A stretch of DNA of 64,000 bases. Origin: Lampris incognitus (Eukaryota > Chordata > Actinopteri > Lampriformes > Lampridae). A program made the position numbers and the translations under genes. Of the stretch, positions 1 to 10,344 are shown piece by piece. Below the pieces are notes generated by a model. That model was not told where the DNA came from and searched no databases. It saw nothing but the letters and a program-made list of their open reading frames with translations. The DNA lies in the NCBI RefSeq assembly GCF_029633865.1, contig NC_079215.1, forward strand, positions 55,393,457-55,457,456, in the 5' to 3' direction. Each line of letters begins with the position of its first letter. Positions within the stretch are counted from its first letter, which is position 1.

Positions 1-49
1 GCTTCTCTAGGTTTTCAAATGGGACCCCCCACGCCCCCCTGCTCAATGT

Positions 50-1305
50 TTTGTTCAAGATTCTTTATTTGTTACATCTCATTATAAAAGTATAAGAGAG
101 TAAAATTCTTGAGTTTCAGCTCCTGAACACTGCAGCAACAATAGTAATTAAATAACAACACAACAGAACAAAAAAGCAGTAATAATAATAAAAAGTGTGT
201 GATGTATGTAAGGTGCTGTGTGTGTGTCTAAACTGATCCGCTGAAGGCCATAGGTCAGTACCATCAGTCCAGCACACCAGGCTTAGTGTCTTTTAATGCT
301 TTTTGTTCAAAAGCCTGGTTGCTTGATGGAAAAAGCTGTTTCATAGCCTACTGGTCTGGGCTTTGAGGCTGCGGTACCGCTTGCCTGATGGTAGCAGCTG
401 GAACAGTCCTTAGTTGGGGTGGCTGGGGTCTTTGATAATCCTATGGGCTTTGCTGACACAACGGCCATTGTATATGTCCTGGATGGAGGGAAACTCGCAA
501 CCACTGATGTCCTGGGCCGTCCGCACAAGCCTCTGCAGTGTTTTGCAGTTGTGGGCAGTACAGTTCCCATGCCAGGCAGTGATGCATCCAGTCAGGATGC
601 TCTTGATTGTGCCTCTGTAAAAGGCCCATAGAAGCTTGGGTCCCATGCTGAACTTTTTCAGTCGCCTGAGGTGAAAGAGGCGTTGCTGTGCCTTTTTCAC
701 CACATGGCTGGTGTGTTCATCCTAGGTGAGGTCCTCAGTAATGTGAACACCGAGGAACTTGAAGCTCTTGACCCTCTCTACAGCAGTCCCGTCTTCCTGT
801 AGTCCACAATCAGCTCCTTGGTTGTGTCAACGCTGAGAGAGAGGTTATTCTCCTGGCACCACTTTGTTAGATTGTTGACCTCACCCCTGTATGGCGTCTC
901 GTCATCGTCGGTGATCAGGCCCATCACCGTTGTGTCATCGCCAAACTTTATTACCAAGTTGGAGCTATGTGTGGTCACGCAGTCATGGGTGTACAGGGAG
1001 TAGAGGAGGGGACTCAGGACGCAGCCCTGGGGGGCTCCTGTGTTGAGGGGCAGAGGTGTTGGAGCCCATTCTCACCACCTGGCGTCGGCTCGACAGCAAG
1101 TTCAGGATCCAGCTGCACAGGCTGGAGTTGAGTCCTAAGTCCCTGAGCTTGGTGTAAAGTCTGGAGGGGACTACGGTGTTGAATGCTGAGCTGTAGTCTA
1201 CAAACAGCATTCTCACATAGGAGTTCCTTTTCTCCAGGTGGGTGAAGGCGGTATGGAGCATAGTGGAGTGTTGATTTTAAGCCCATGACATCTGACATCT
1301 CCACC
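50..1305 (-). mobile_element. LINE (CR1/L2-like) 3' half, decayed
   Basis: Read on the minus strand, the sequence encodes the C-terminal part of a reverse transcriptase. It has motif A (FVDYSSAFNTVV), motif C as FGDDTTVMGLITDDDET (usual form FADD), then the thumb and tail region ending in HRIIKDPSHPN. A frame change lies near the motif B region (GAPQG block, about 1040-1065) and a stop lies between the 778-978 and 410-703 segments, so it is inactive. The 3' end is an AATAAAGAATCTTG-type tail near position 50. The 5' half of the element is absent. It lies upstream of the visible pcgf2 exons, probably inside a pcgf2 intron. Confidence 0.85.
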
Positions 1306-1310
1306 ACTCA

Positions 1311-2030
1311 ACTCTATGATGTTGTTAGCCTGTCGCCAGGTTGGTTGTGCCGCCACTCATTCCACTTTATCCAGATCTACCGGGATGCCGCCTCTGCCTG
1401 TATGATGATGTTGGCTACCAGCTGCTTCCTAGCCGGGCCTTCAATCCCAAGCAGTCCAAGGGCTCTCCAGAGTGACTGTGTAAAATTCTCCTCATGTTTT
1501 GTGTTCTTCTAAGCACTATCTGTATTTATCGTTCATGTTTGTCTTAATACTCGGTGAATCTACCTTTGTTTATTTTTATTAGGCCTAATCAAAGATAGAG
1601 GTAAAGTGGAAAAGAGTAGTCGACGCATGAGGTAGGTAGAGTCGGGGGAAAGCTGTTTGTTTGGACTGAACCCCGCCGGATGAGGCTTGTACACTCTTGT
1701 CTCCCCCTACTCCTTCATTTACATGAGGGAAAAGCAGAGAGAAGAGAGAGCGAGAGAGAGAATAAATTAAAGTATGTTAAAATGTAAAAAAAATCTGTAT
1801 CAATTAATTGCAGTTTTTAGAATGTTTTTCTATCCTTGTCTTGATTGGTTCACCTTGGTTTTTATCCAGTGTCTTTAGTAGTGGCTTAAAAGGATGTCCA
1901 TGTAGGTTTCTTGTGTTGAATCCAAGGGTGTTGGGTAGCTATTGTCACGTTCAGTCTGCTAGTTTGGAGTGTTGTTTTTCCTCCGTTCTATCTTGTAATT
2001 ATCTTTATCTTGATTATTAACAATTTGTGT
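1311..2030. other. Unassigned intronic or intergenic sequence
   Basis: No exon is recognisable. The part at 1311-1490 resembles dispersed repeat sequence and directly abuts the LINE. A GA-rich stretch lies near 1735-1765. The remainder is AT-rich. Confidence 0.4.
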
Positions 2031-2400
2031 GGCGGCACGGTGGTGCAGTGGTTAGCGCGGTCGCCTCACAGTAAGAAGGTCCTGGGTTCGAGCCCCGGGG
2101 TAGTCCAACCTTGGGGGTCGTCCCAGGTCATCCTGTGCAGTTTGCATGTTCTCCGTGTCTGTGTGGGTTTCCTCCCACAGTCCAAAGACATGTAGGTCAG
2201 GTGAATCGGCCATACTAAATTGTCCCTAGGTATGAATGTGCGTGCGTGCGTGCGTGGGTGTGTGTGTGTATGTCGGCCCTGTGTGACAGTCTGGCAGCCT
2301 GTCCAGGGTGTCTCCCCACCTGTTCCCCAGTGACTGCTGGGATAGGCTCGAGCATCCCCGCGACCCTGAGAGCAGAATAAGCAGTTCGGAAAATGGATGG
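2031..2400 (+). mobile_element. tRNA-derived SINE, family A
   Basis: The head carries a box A-like GTGGTGCAGTGGTTAGCG and a box B-like GGTTCGAGCCCCGG. The body contains a CCTCCCACAGTCCAAAGACA block, followed by a short GT/GC microsatellite (about 2230-2270). The 3' part reads GATAGGCTCGAGCATCCCCG and ends at AATGGATGG. A second copy of the same family is at 4079-4360 and a reversed tail fragment is at 45755-45850. Confidence 0.85.
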
Positions 2401-2507
2401 AATGGAGTTCTTGAAAGAATACTTTGCATCAGTTGGTTATGTCCAGGATTAACTTCACAAGCGTTGTGGAACGTCCAATTGCTAATTTGATTTTTCTTCA
2501 CCCACAG

Positions 2508-2547
2508 AAATAATGATAGACAATGCTCGGACATGGATGGAGACAAG
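2508..2547 (+). CDS. pcgf2: pcgf2 exon: acidic linker before RAWUL
   Basis: A 40-nt exon after TTCTTCACCCACAG and before GTGAGG. It takes two bases of its first codon from the upstream exon and ends in phase 0. It encodes [13 protein letters not shown], which aligns with the ENGDGDKEK linker of PCGF2. Confidence 0.8.
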
Positions 2548-5500
2548 GTGAGGCCTTAATGTCAGTTTAGAACAGTGTTTCCCAACCCAGTCCTCAAGGG
2601 CCCCCTATCCTGCAGGATCGGGTGTACTTGAGGACTGGGTTGGGAAACACTGGTTTAGAACATAAAATGGCTAATGCTGTTCTTCTAGTGTAAACATTGA
2701 TGCTTGCATACTTTGGATTAAACGGTTCCTATTCTGGTGCTCGTGTCTTTACCTTAACTATGTCTCTCTTTGCCACTCTTGTTTCCTTGATTGTAGTCCA
2801 ATGGCAAACGTTTCCTGCAGTGCCCGGCAGCAATGTCTGTTACGCATTTAGCAAAGTTCCTCCGAACCAAGATGGACATTCCCAGCAGCTATCGGGTAAT
2901 GTATTGAGGAACTCGACTGCACTCTCCTGTTGCTGGGCCACACTCTTGCATGTAAAAGGTTTGTGTTGCTGCAAACCGTGTGATGAGTTCTGAGTTTGAA
3001 TCGTATTGCTCAAAGGTCCCACGGCAAACTTTCCAGGCATGCTTATTGATCGAATTCGACGTTAATCTTGATGAAACCCCTAATTTGGTATCTCATATTG
3101 GTTAGCCAGCTTCATAAGTGTTGCAGATACTAAAATCATTTTTCTTGTGCATCAACTATTATTTTTCCTCTCTAGCTCACTAGAGAGGAAATGTCAGTAC
3201 AGTTTTATTGAAACTTCAAGTCATTTTGACGAGGACTGGAAAGCACAACTAACCGAATTTAAATTATTGGTTTAGTTAAAGTAAGAGTTCCCACCAAAGT
3301 AACACAAGCCTGTGAATGAAATATCTGCATCTGTGGTGAGATCATGACATCCCATCTGGATATAATTTATTAAGAATATTTGTCTCGGAGGTATATTTGA
3401 TACATTAAGTATGATTGGCAGTTGGAAAGAAAGTCTAGACTCGACAGTAGGATTTTGCCAGATGTGTTCTCTGAAGTACACCGCTAACACGAATTTCTTC
3501 TGACATGCAGGTAGAGGTGTTGTATGGGGACGAGCCCTTGAAGGACTACTACACACTAATGGATATCGCCTACTTCTACGAGTGGAGACGAGTGAGTGGC
3601 AGCTTTGATACGGTTTACTGAGTGACACAAACGTTTACCAAACCTGACTTATGATGTTGTCCTCTTAACTGCTAGTGCGTTCCTTTGTGGTTTTTAGATG
3701 TTGGATTAGATGGCGCTACCTTGAACCGGGGAGCTTTTTAAATCTGTGCTGGAAAATTGGGTGTGGGTGCTGTGAGCTTTGGAAATTTTTGTTATTGGCT
3801 GTTTGGCTTGAGCAACCTGCGGGTGATCATGGAGCTAAGGGATGCACTGATACTACTCTTTCAGACCGAGTACAAGTACTTACATTTGGGTACTTTCCGA
3901 TACAAGCACATGAGTACTTGATAATACCATTACAGCTCTAACAATGACTTTGAAAATGTTTTATTGTCATCATATGTTCCTCACTGTTCGACTGTAACAA
4001 TTTAAATATACAGCATGATGCTGTTGCTGACATTAACGTTAATGTTCAACTTGTGTGTTTTCGTGAACAAATATGGCACTGGGGCGGCACGGTGGTGCAG
4101 CGGTTTGCGCGGTCGCCTCACAGCAAGAAGGTCCTGGGTTCGAGCCCCGGGGTAGTCCAACCTTGGGGGTCGTCACGGGTCGTCCTCTGTGTGGAGTTTG
4201 TATGTTCTCCCCGGGTCTGCGTGGGTTTCCTCCGGGTGCTCTGGTTTCCTCCCACAGTCCAAAGACATGTAGGTCAGGTGACTCGGCCGTACTAAATTGT
4301 CCCTAGGTATGAATGTGTATGTGTATCGGCCCGTCCAGGGTGTCTCCCCGCCTGCCAAACAATCTGAGGAGATTTCTGCATGCATGTTGAGTTTTGCTAA
4401 ATGACAGTCTGTTGGTTATACAGGGCTTGGAAGCGTAGGCTATATGACTGGTACTGAATTAGCGATAGCAGAGAGAGACAGGAAAGGCAGGGGGAGACAC
4501 AGGGGATGACATGCAGCAAAGGGCTTGGGCCGGATTCGCACCCAGGCCGCTGCGGTAAGGGCTCAGTCTTATGTGGTACCACCCTACCAGGTGAGCCACC
4601 GGGGGCGCCCCTATTGATTTATTGTTGTGTGCGCAATGAAATAAAACCCCACAAGGTGCACTGTTGCGTCACATTGCCTCTCGTACAATGAGGTATTTAT
4701 TTTAATAATTTTTAAACGAGATTGTACTCGTTTTTTATGCAGTTGTGTATAGCTTTTACCCGTTGAAGCAGAAGTAGCAGGTAAATAAACCTGCTGCGTA
4801 CCGCTTACGGGACGTGCCGCACTCATCCAAGCTACACATGCTCGGAGCTTTGGTCATTTCTGGCTCCATTTGGACAAATGACACATTGATGTGTTTGTCT
4901 CCCTCTCGGCCGTTGCTGTGCGTTGTTTATCCGGCTCCGTCTCCTCCTCTTCCCACACAAACGGCGAAAAGGCACCGCTCACTTTTCACAGTTTCAGCAG
5001 GAATTGCCCAGTCGGGTGTCGAGTGCAGTTGTATGGGAATAGTTTTACGAGGAGTACATGAGGACGGTATCGGATCAACACCCGATACTGGTGTTGGTGC
5101 ATCCCTACATGGAACATATCCCTAATCACTTTTGCCTTGTAACTTTATCACTTTCATTCCCATCTCATCATTTTATCCAGACTGCTTGTGTCGGACAGTC
5201 ATCTGGCATCCGTGATGCTCCTCAATACTCGGAATATCCCAAAGCATTGAGACACGGGAACAAAACAAACTATGGAATGTCCATATGCATATCAGCATTT
5301 ACACTAGAAAGACACCACATAGATTTTCAAACTTCAAATTAAAATGTGCAACTACTTACTGCACATGAAAAATGGTAAATATAAAAGGCCACATGTGATT
5401 AATCATGTCAATTTGATTTAATTATTGGGTTGTCTAATATATAATTGTCTAATGTATAATTAATTGTTTAGGTTTTATGACATAGTATGTAACAATAAAT

Positions 5501-6998
5501 GGTGTCAATATGAGAGCGAAACTGGAAGGACAGAGTAAGCATGCTGGGAATTAACTGCAAACTTTACTTCACTTACATCAGTTTCTACTCCTGGTCCTTA
5601 CTCCCACCTTCAGGGTTAGATTTTTTTCCCACCCCAATTGTATCCAGCCAATTACCCCACTCTTCCCGGTCGCTGCTCCACCCCCTCTGCTGATCCGGGG
5701 AGGGCTGCAGACTACCACATGCCTCCTCCGATACATGTGGAGTCGCCGGCTGCTTTTCACCTGACAGTGAGGAGTTTCACCAGGGGGAGCGTAGCACATG
5801 GGAGGATCATGCTATTCCCCCCCCCACCTGAGCAGGTGCCCCGACCGACCAGAGGAGGGCGCTAGTGCAGCGACCAGGACACATACCCACATCCGGCTTC
5901 CCACCCGCAGACACGGCCAACTGTGTCTGTTAGGGATGCCCAATCAAGCCGGAGGTAACACGGGGATTCGAACCAGCGATCCCCGTGTTGGTAGGCAACA
6001 GAATAGACCACTATGCTACCCGGATGACCTTATATTTTTATTCATTGACACCTGTGGTGCTTTGTTGCAACTGAGGTGGTGTTTGACCACTCCAGTTCCC
6101 CAGATCCGTTGGAAATGAAAGTCCCGGGTGCTGTTAGTACTTTTCCACACTGAACCTACAGCCTTAGTTAGCCACATATCGCTTAGTAAACATCATCTTA
6201 AGAGTTTGGTCTGCCATCTCTTCTTGTCAGCCACAACAGCTTGCTCTTACATATTTTTTTGTGAAGACATACAACACTGCTCTATACAGGTTTTTTTTCC
6301 CAGAGATGTTCTTGCCTGACATCCACTTTTAAAATGAGCAACAAAGAAAGTGCTCATGATTTTAAAAAGTGCCTATTCCACAAATCTGCAAACACAGGGG
6401 AGCTTAAAATGAAACACTTCCAACCAGTTCCACGTGTTATTTCAACATTTCTACTGATTATTTACAATCGATAGCTTGGTCAAAATTGCTGGATTTGGAT
6501 ATGCTCGGATGAGGTGTTGCCTTAAATACGCCCGTGGTAGAACGTGTCAGATAGGAGGTGTGTTATCTGTACGTTATTATTCAGGATCGCAGCTGTAACA
6601 TCTGTATCTCTTTGTAGACAGGACCCATCCCCCTGCAGTACTTGGTCAAACCTACCCGGAAACGCAGGAGGGTCTCAAACTCTGCCGCCCAGGGCAATTC
6701 CGATGGTATTAACACCAGCCCCACCTCGGAGAGCGACTCCCAAAGCGACAAAGTCCACAGTCCTGCTGCAGCCCAGGCCTCCAGGGCCCCCTCCCTGCCC
6801 AGTCCCGCGTCTCACAACCTCCCCCCCGCCATCCAAAGCTCTAACGGCACCACGGTGCCCAACAACTCTCAGCGACACTCTCTGGTCTCCAAACCGGGCG
6901 GTAATGCCCGAAAGGTGACTGTCAACGGCACAAGCTCTGGAGCAGGCAAGGAGGAGGGAAGGGGGAGCGACAAAAGCAGCCTGCCTCCTCCGACTTAA
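2508..6998 (+). CDS. pcgf2: pcgf2 (mel18), last four coding exons, 5' part outside window
   Basis: Polycomb group RING finger protein 2, a nuclear PRC1 subunit that pairs with RING1A/B for H2A ubiquitination. Coding exons are 2508-2547, 2797-2895, 3511-3591 and 6618-6998 (stop TAA 6996-6998), all with AG/GT borders and consistent phase. They encode the C-terminal RAWUL ubiquitin-like domain ([19 protein letters not shown], then [20 protein letters not shown], then the [11 protein letters not shown] strand) and a Ser/Pro-rich tail ending with an RKVTVNGT block that matches the family's C-terminus. The RING finger exons lie left of the window. The tail ([24 protein letters not shown]) resembles PCGF2 rather than its paralogue BMI1, and the cisd3/mllt6 neighbours agree. 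YFYEWRRTG replaces the usual YIYPWRRNG. Confidence 0.93.
2573..2652. mobile_element. hAT-type MITE in pcgf2 intron
   Basis: An 80-bp foldback element with perfect 26-bp terminal inverted repeats (2573-2598 and 2627-2652, starting CAGTGTTTCCC). It is flanked by a perfect 8-bp direct repeat GTTTAGAA (2565-2572 and 2653-2660). An 8-bp target duplication and CAGNG ends are hAT hallmarks. Confidence 0.92.
2797..2895 (+). CDS. pcgf2: pcgf2 exon: first half of RAWUL domain
   Basis: A 99-nt, phase 0-0 exon following TTGATTGTAG and ended by GTAATG. It encodes 33 residues beginning [15 protein letters not shown] and ending MDIPSSYR, the first strands and helix of the ubiquitin-like fold. Confidence 0.95.
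3511..3591 (+). CDS. pcgf2: pcgf2 exon: second half of RAWUL domain
   Basis: An 81-nt, phase 0-0 exon after TGACATGCAG and before GTGAGT. It encodes 27 residues [20 protein letters not shown] followed by YFYEWRR. The Leu-Lys-Asp-Tyr-Tyr-Thr-Leu-Met-Asp core is nearly invariant in PCGF2/BMI1. Confidence 0.96.
4079..4360 (+). mobile_element. tRNA-derived SINE, family A, second copy
   Basis: Starts GGGGCGGCACGGTGGTGCAG with the same box A/box B head, AGTCCAACCTTGGGGGTCGT and CCTCCCACAGTCC body as the copy at 2031. It is cut short after TGTCTCCCCGCCTGCC. It is nested in the hAT-like element. Confidence 0.85.
4465..4612 (-). mobile_element. tRNA-like SINE fragment, different family
   Basis: A reversed tRNA-like head (GGATTCGCACCCAGGCCGC, a box B complement region, then ACCAGGTGAGCCACCGG). 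It is preceded by a GACATGCAGCAAAGGGC body block that is widespread in teleost genomes. Confidence 0.6.
5617..6030 (-). mobile_element. tRNA-derived SINE, family B, near complete
   Basis: On the minus strand it starts with a tRNA-like head (GGGTAGCATAGTGGTC, then box B GGTTCGAATCCCCG). The body is GC-rich (GCACTAGCGCCCTCC, CATGTATCGGAGGAGGC) and the tail is GGTAATTGGCTGGATACAATTG. It is the reference copy for about ten family B copies in this window. Confidence 0.88.
6618..6998 (+). CDS. pcgf2: pcgf2 last exon: end of RAWUL and Ser/Pro tail, stop
   Basis: A 381-nt exon (126 codons plus stop) after CTCTTTGTAG. It begins [19 protein letters not shown] (basic cluster), continues with a Ser/Pro/Asn-rich disordered segment, and ends [13 protein letters not shown] then a KSSLPPPT terminus. 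Compared with the mammalian protein the last residues are extended past the usual VNG-x-PVPPLT end. Confidence 0.93.
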   Translation, partial: TGPIPLQYLVKPTRKRRRVSNSAAQGNSDGINTSPTSESDSQSDKVHSPAAAQASRAPSLPSPASHNLPPAIQSSNGTTVPNNSQRHSLVSKPGGNARKVTVNGTSSGAGKEEGRGSDKSSLPPPT

Positions 6999-7900
6999 GC
7001 TGAGGCGCATAACAGAAGGGAGGACAGTGTTTGAATTGCTCCCATCTCCAAAGTTCACTTTCCACGGAGAAACAGGAACAGACATGCTGAAGCGTTCTTC
7101 CAGGAGAAACGGGAGGCGGATTACCATTTTCATCTTGCGGCGGGAAGACATAAGTGCAGCCAAATAGACACTTGTATGTGCGTGTGTGGTTATGTGTGTT
7201 AGACTAGAACAATGCACACATACAAACTGTATAGTATGTATCTAATGTGAGCATGTGTGCATACATATGTATAAACTTATCTTTTATACAAGCTATTGTA
7301 ATTGTTTTGTAATGTATATGCAGTAGGTCTTTCTCACCCGTAGCTCATGAGCGTTTATTTGGCTTAGACATTACTCCAGACAAAATGCTGAAAGGCATTG
7401 CAGCGCAAAACAGCTCAAGTTGGATGTAATAAAAGAAAAAAAGAAAAACTTAAACCTACCATGCCTGACAGTCACGTAACCATAACTGTGTAAATGTCTG
7501 CTCTAAGTAACCGCTCACCTGGTACTAAAGGCCCGGCGTCTTGAAGGATATACATTGCATAAGGAATAATGTCGATGCACTTTGCCAATTTCGCACGACA
7601 GACTCTATACCAAACCGATAAGCTTTTTCCGTTTAAGAACTATTCAATACCAGAAAACTCCCAACACTACCCATGTGCAAAGGCTGCCGTCTTGTCGACA
7701 GGTCTTTATCTCGATCTTAGGACAGACGAGGGAATGCAAGAAGGGGTTGAATATTGACCATGTATGTTGTATTTCGTTCAATTTCAACATTCCATTAGTT
7801 TCTCTGAACATACAATACTTTTTTTTTTACCAGCCATATGTGCATGTTGTAAGAGAATAAAGTGTTTACTTACTAGGTTTTTTTTTTGAGCCGAGTGTCC
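6999..7900 (+). other. pcgf2: pcgf2 3' UTR with two poly(A) signals
   Basis: No coding potential. AATAAA hexamers lie at 7428-7433 and 7856-7861; the second is followed by GTGTTTAC and a T-rich run, a plausible main cleavage site. The exact 3' end is inferred. Confidence 0.6.
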
Positions 7901-9046
7901 TGTTATGATTTTGCGAAGTTACCGGGACGAGGAGCCGCCCCGTTAAAAGGCAACGCCGGTCATTTTTTAACCTACGCCTTTATTTTCTCCATTTTAAAAA
8001 GGCAGTTAAACAGGAAAATAGAGCTTAGGTTAAAAAAGTACTGGAGTTTTCCTGTAGTGCATCATGACTTTAAGAGTAAAAAATCCACACTAGTTTCTCA
8101 ATACTGTTAACACAAGGACCCATGTTACAGCAGAAGGGAACAGTCATCTCTTGTACAAATAAAAGTGTGCTCCAGTACAGTACAGCTGCCATGTTTGGCA
8201 CAACTGAGAAACAATTGAGCGCTTTCATTATTTGTCTTCATGGCATACTTCAGATAACAGTTGAGGTATACATTTTTTTTTGTGCGTTTCACAACCGTTT
8301 ATGCATTCAACATTTTCAGAAATACACTAAACATCACAGAATACTGACAAAACTGAAATCTTTAGCTCAAAGTAACCTCATTCTGAAAAGGTATCATCCT
8401 AACCAATACCCAAGACAGGTTTCCCAGTGGACGTGCAACTTCCTGTCATTCCCATTATCTGTCTCGTTTACCCCCCCCCTCCCCAGTCATCTACAGGCAG
8501 GGGAGTGTGTCAGCGTTTATTACACAACAAAGTTGTTGACCAGGACAGATGCTCACCAGCTTCTCAAAAACACTGGTGTGGGAAAGCCAACGATGGCAAA
8601 TATTTCAAAGGGGATTTAAACCCAATCCCATCGTGACTGCAACACAGGTAAGCGTGGATGAATATCTCTTCGTATGGATGAGAACATCATGTTTAATGTT
8701 CAAGTTAGTCAGCTTGACGTTGTCTTACTGGCCAAAACATGTATTCATGATTTGGACAAGGTCTCAAGCCATGTGCTACCCAGGTATTCATACGTGCCAA
8801 AATTATACCAGTGTATCTAAACATGGCGTTTGACGTGGCGTTATTTTGAATACAGACCCTTCCATTACAATAGGTGGTCGAGATCAACACCAAAGTAGTC
8901 ATGCTCAGATTTTGTCTTTGCCCCTTTTCCTCCCCCATTGCACCTGGCTAATTACCCCCACTCTTCCCGAGCCGTGCCGGTCGCTGCTCCACCCCCTCTG
9001 CCAGATGCTGAGAAATGCCACTAGTCCTATTCCCTCAAGAACAGGG
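7901..9046. other. Intergenic sequence between convergent pcgf2 and cisd3
   Basis: About 1.1 kb between the two gene 3' ends. It includes a family B SINE tail fragment at 8925-9003 (GGCTAATTACCCCCACTCTTCCC). Otherwise nothing is recognisable. Some of it must be the cisd3 3' UTR. Confidence 0.5.
8925..9003 (-). mobile_element. SINE family B, tail fragment
   Basis: Contains the family B tail read in reverse: CACCTGGCTAATTACCCC, then CCGGTCGCTGCTCCACCCCC. The head is missing. Confidence 0.75.
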
Positions 9047-9223
9047 TTATTCATTATGTAGTGGTGCATTTAGGATGAACTCCTGCTTGTGTGTGCCGTC
9101 ACAGTAAGGTGGGTTACTGGTGTACTTGCAGCCGCACAACCAAACCGTGGCATCTTCCTCAGGCACAAAGCGGAGCGGGGACAGGCCTTGGGCTTTAGTC
9201 CTGTGGGCGCCATCGCAGAAAGG
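9047..9223 (-). CDS. cisd3: cisd3 exon 3: rest of motif 1, motif 2, stop
   Basis: A 177-nt exon after TTGGTTTTGCAG on the minus strand. It begins PFCDGAH, continues GLSPLRFVPEEDATVWLCGC and ends PYCDGTHKQEFILNAPLHNE, followed by TAA (9047-9049). Confidence 0.95.
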   Translation of the reverse strand, partial: PFCDGAHRTKAQGLSPLRFVPEEDATVWLCGCKYTSNPPYCDGTHKQEFILNAPLHNE

Positions 9224-10344
9224 CTGCAAAACCAAGGGTGAGCTTGTTGAGAGAGTGTTTTAAAAGCATGTACGTCTACGACCCTGTCGACACTTGGTTT
9301 TAAAATGGCTTTTGGGCAATCGGATCACACGTGGACAGCAAGACGCATCCCCATTTACACCCGTGTCTGTCACGCGTCTCCGAATGCGTCCTGCTGACCT
9401 CCTGCGATCAGATTTCGTTACGCCGAAGATTTCGCTACCGTTTACGTCACTTCCGCTGCCAGGTCAAAGGGCCCCAGCCAAGCGCCAGATTTGCCGGCTA
9501 GCTGTGAAAACAGTAGCGAATGTCCGAGCATGTTTCGAGCACTAATACGCATACGCGGACTTTGGACTGATTCTTCTGCCCAAAAGGAGATTAGGCATCT
9601 CGTTTTACTTGTGCTCCAACCGCGTACACTCTCCTCTCTCCTCTCTCTCCATTTTTTTCGAAAGTTGGCGCACCGTTACCAAAACAACCACCACGTCCTG
9701 CACTGATGACGTAGTTTCCGGTTAACGTCCTTGTCGGGGATGCGTCGGGACGCATTGGCTCAATGGTCCAACGCGCGCCCCAGACCGCCTCGGCCAAGCG
9801 GTTTGAGTCACCGGATCACAAAACGTTTTGATGGTGGTTCACACTTGCACTTGTGAGCCGATCTCAAAAAAACCCCGCATTTTAAAACCAAGTGTAAACG
9901 GGATCCGTGTTGTGTGACGCGTATCCGGGCAGTTATACCTGCGTTTTGCTGTGTCCACAGGTACACCACGAGTACCGCTTCCCCGCAACCAGCTCCACTC
10001 TGAACGGCTTCTTGGAGGGAATGACCGGCTCGGAGGGCAGGGTAGACTGCTGGATCTGTGGAGGCAGTCAGTTGGAAACAACCTCAGCGTTCAAGTGTGT
10101 TGTAGGTAGACGTCAGCATCCACTAGGTAGGGCGAAAGCAGTAACGCAACAAAATCTCTGGTCAAAGTCAACGGAAGTACACTTTCAAGAGCTGAAGACG
10201 GACGAGAGGTCAGCCTCGCAATACCGAACGCGCACTGGACCTCCGTCAGTCGCTTACCTTCACAGTTGTAACTGGTGTCTTCCAGGCACGTGTTAAGGTT
10301 AAAATCGTCCACTTGCGGTCAATTTTGCTAATTAGCGTGTTCAT
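9047..10344 (-). CDS. cisd3: cisd3, mitochondrial inner NEET protein, complete
   Basis: CDGSH iron-sulfur domain protein 3 (MiNT), a soluble mitochondrial matrix protein with two 2Fe-2S centres on one chain. Coding exons are 10258-10344, 9939-10055 and 9047-9223, all phase 0-0, giving 126 residues (human 127). The start ATG is 10342-10344. The N-terminal 29 residues are basic and hydroxylated without acidic runs apart from one Asp, fitting a targeting peptide. Exon 2 carries KKPFRVELVAGKRYSW and the start of motif 1. Both cluster motifs are complete: CTCGHSKTQPFCDGAH (split by an intron after Gln) and CGCKYTSNPPYCDGTH. Each supplies three Cys and one His. The first motif has Ala in place of Ser in CDGSH. 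The gene is tail-to-tail with pcgf2 and points the same way as mllt6. The first exon is the least certain part. Confidence 0.92.
9939..10055 (-). CDS. cisd3: cisd3 exon 2: beta-cap strand and CxC of motif 1
   Basis: A 117-nt exon (39 codons) between CTGCCTCCACAG and GTATAACTG on the minus strand. It encodes IQQSTLPSEPVIPSKKPFRV, then ELVAGKRYSWCTCGHSKTQ. The ELVAGK-Y-WC-CG core is the CISD3 signature. The plus-strand ORF over this exon is an antisense shadow. Confidence 0.93.
10258..10344 (-). CDS. cisd3: cisd3 exon 1: start and targeting peptide (predicted)
   Basis: From ATG 10342-10344 it encodes MNTLISKIDRKWTILTLTRA, then WKTPVTTVK, and stops at AAG before GTAAGC. The ORF is open further 5' only through a TTG and not an ATG. 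Length and phase fit, but this region is poorly conserved between species. Confidence 0.7.

Larger units (their letters stand above)
3838..5106. mobile_element. hAT-like non-autonomous element with SINEs nested inside
   Basis: Inverted ends AGGGATGCACTGATAC (3838-3853) and GTGTTGGTGCATCCCT (5091-5106) match at 13 of 16 positions. They resemble the GGGATGCACCGATAC ends of fish hAT elements. Possible degenerate target duplications are ATGGAGCT (3829-3836) and ATGGAACA (5109-5116). No transposase is visible. Two SINE-like insertions lie inside (4079-4360 and 4465-4612). Confidence 0.6.

Noticed and set aside
2031-2120. Functional tRNA genes at SINE heads here and at other SINE sites
   Set aside because: Box A/B-like sequence is present, but the bodies continue as known SINE sequence and the cloverleaf arms do not pair properly.
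2508-6998. bmi1 (PCGF4) as identity of the left gene
   Set aside because: The RAWUL core alone does not separate bmi1 from pcgf2, but the Ser/Pro tail, the RKVTVNG terminus and the cisd3-mllt6 neighbours all point to pcgf2.
7569-8619. Several short ORFs after pcgf2 as genes
   Set aside because: They overlap in different frames, lie in the 3' UTR and intergenic AT-rich DNA, and show no domain or codon pattern.
9907-10296. 129-codon plus-strand ORF as a gene
   Set aside because: It is antisense to cisd3 exon 2, which has conserved residues and correct splice sites on the minus strand.
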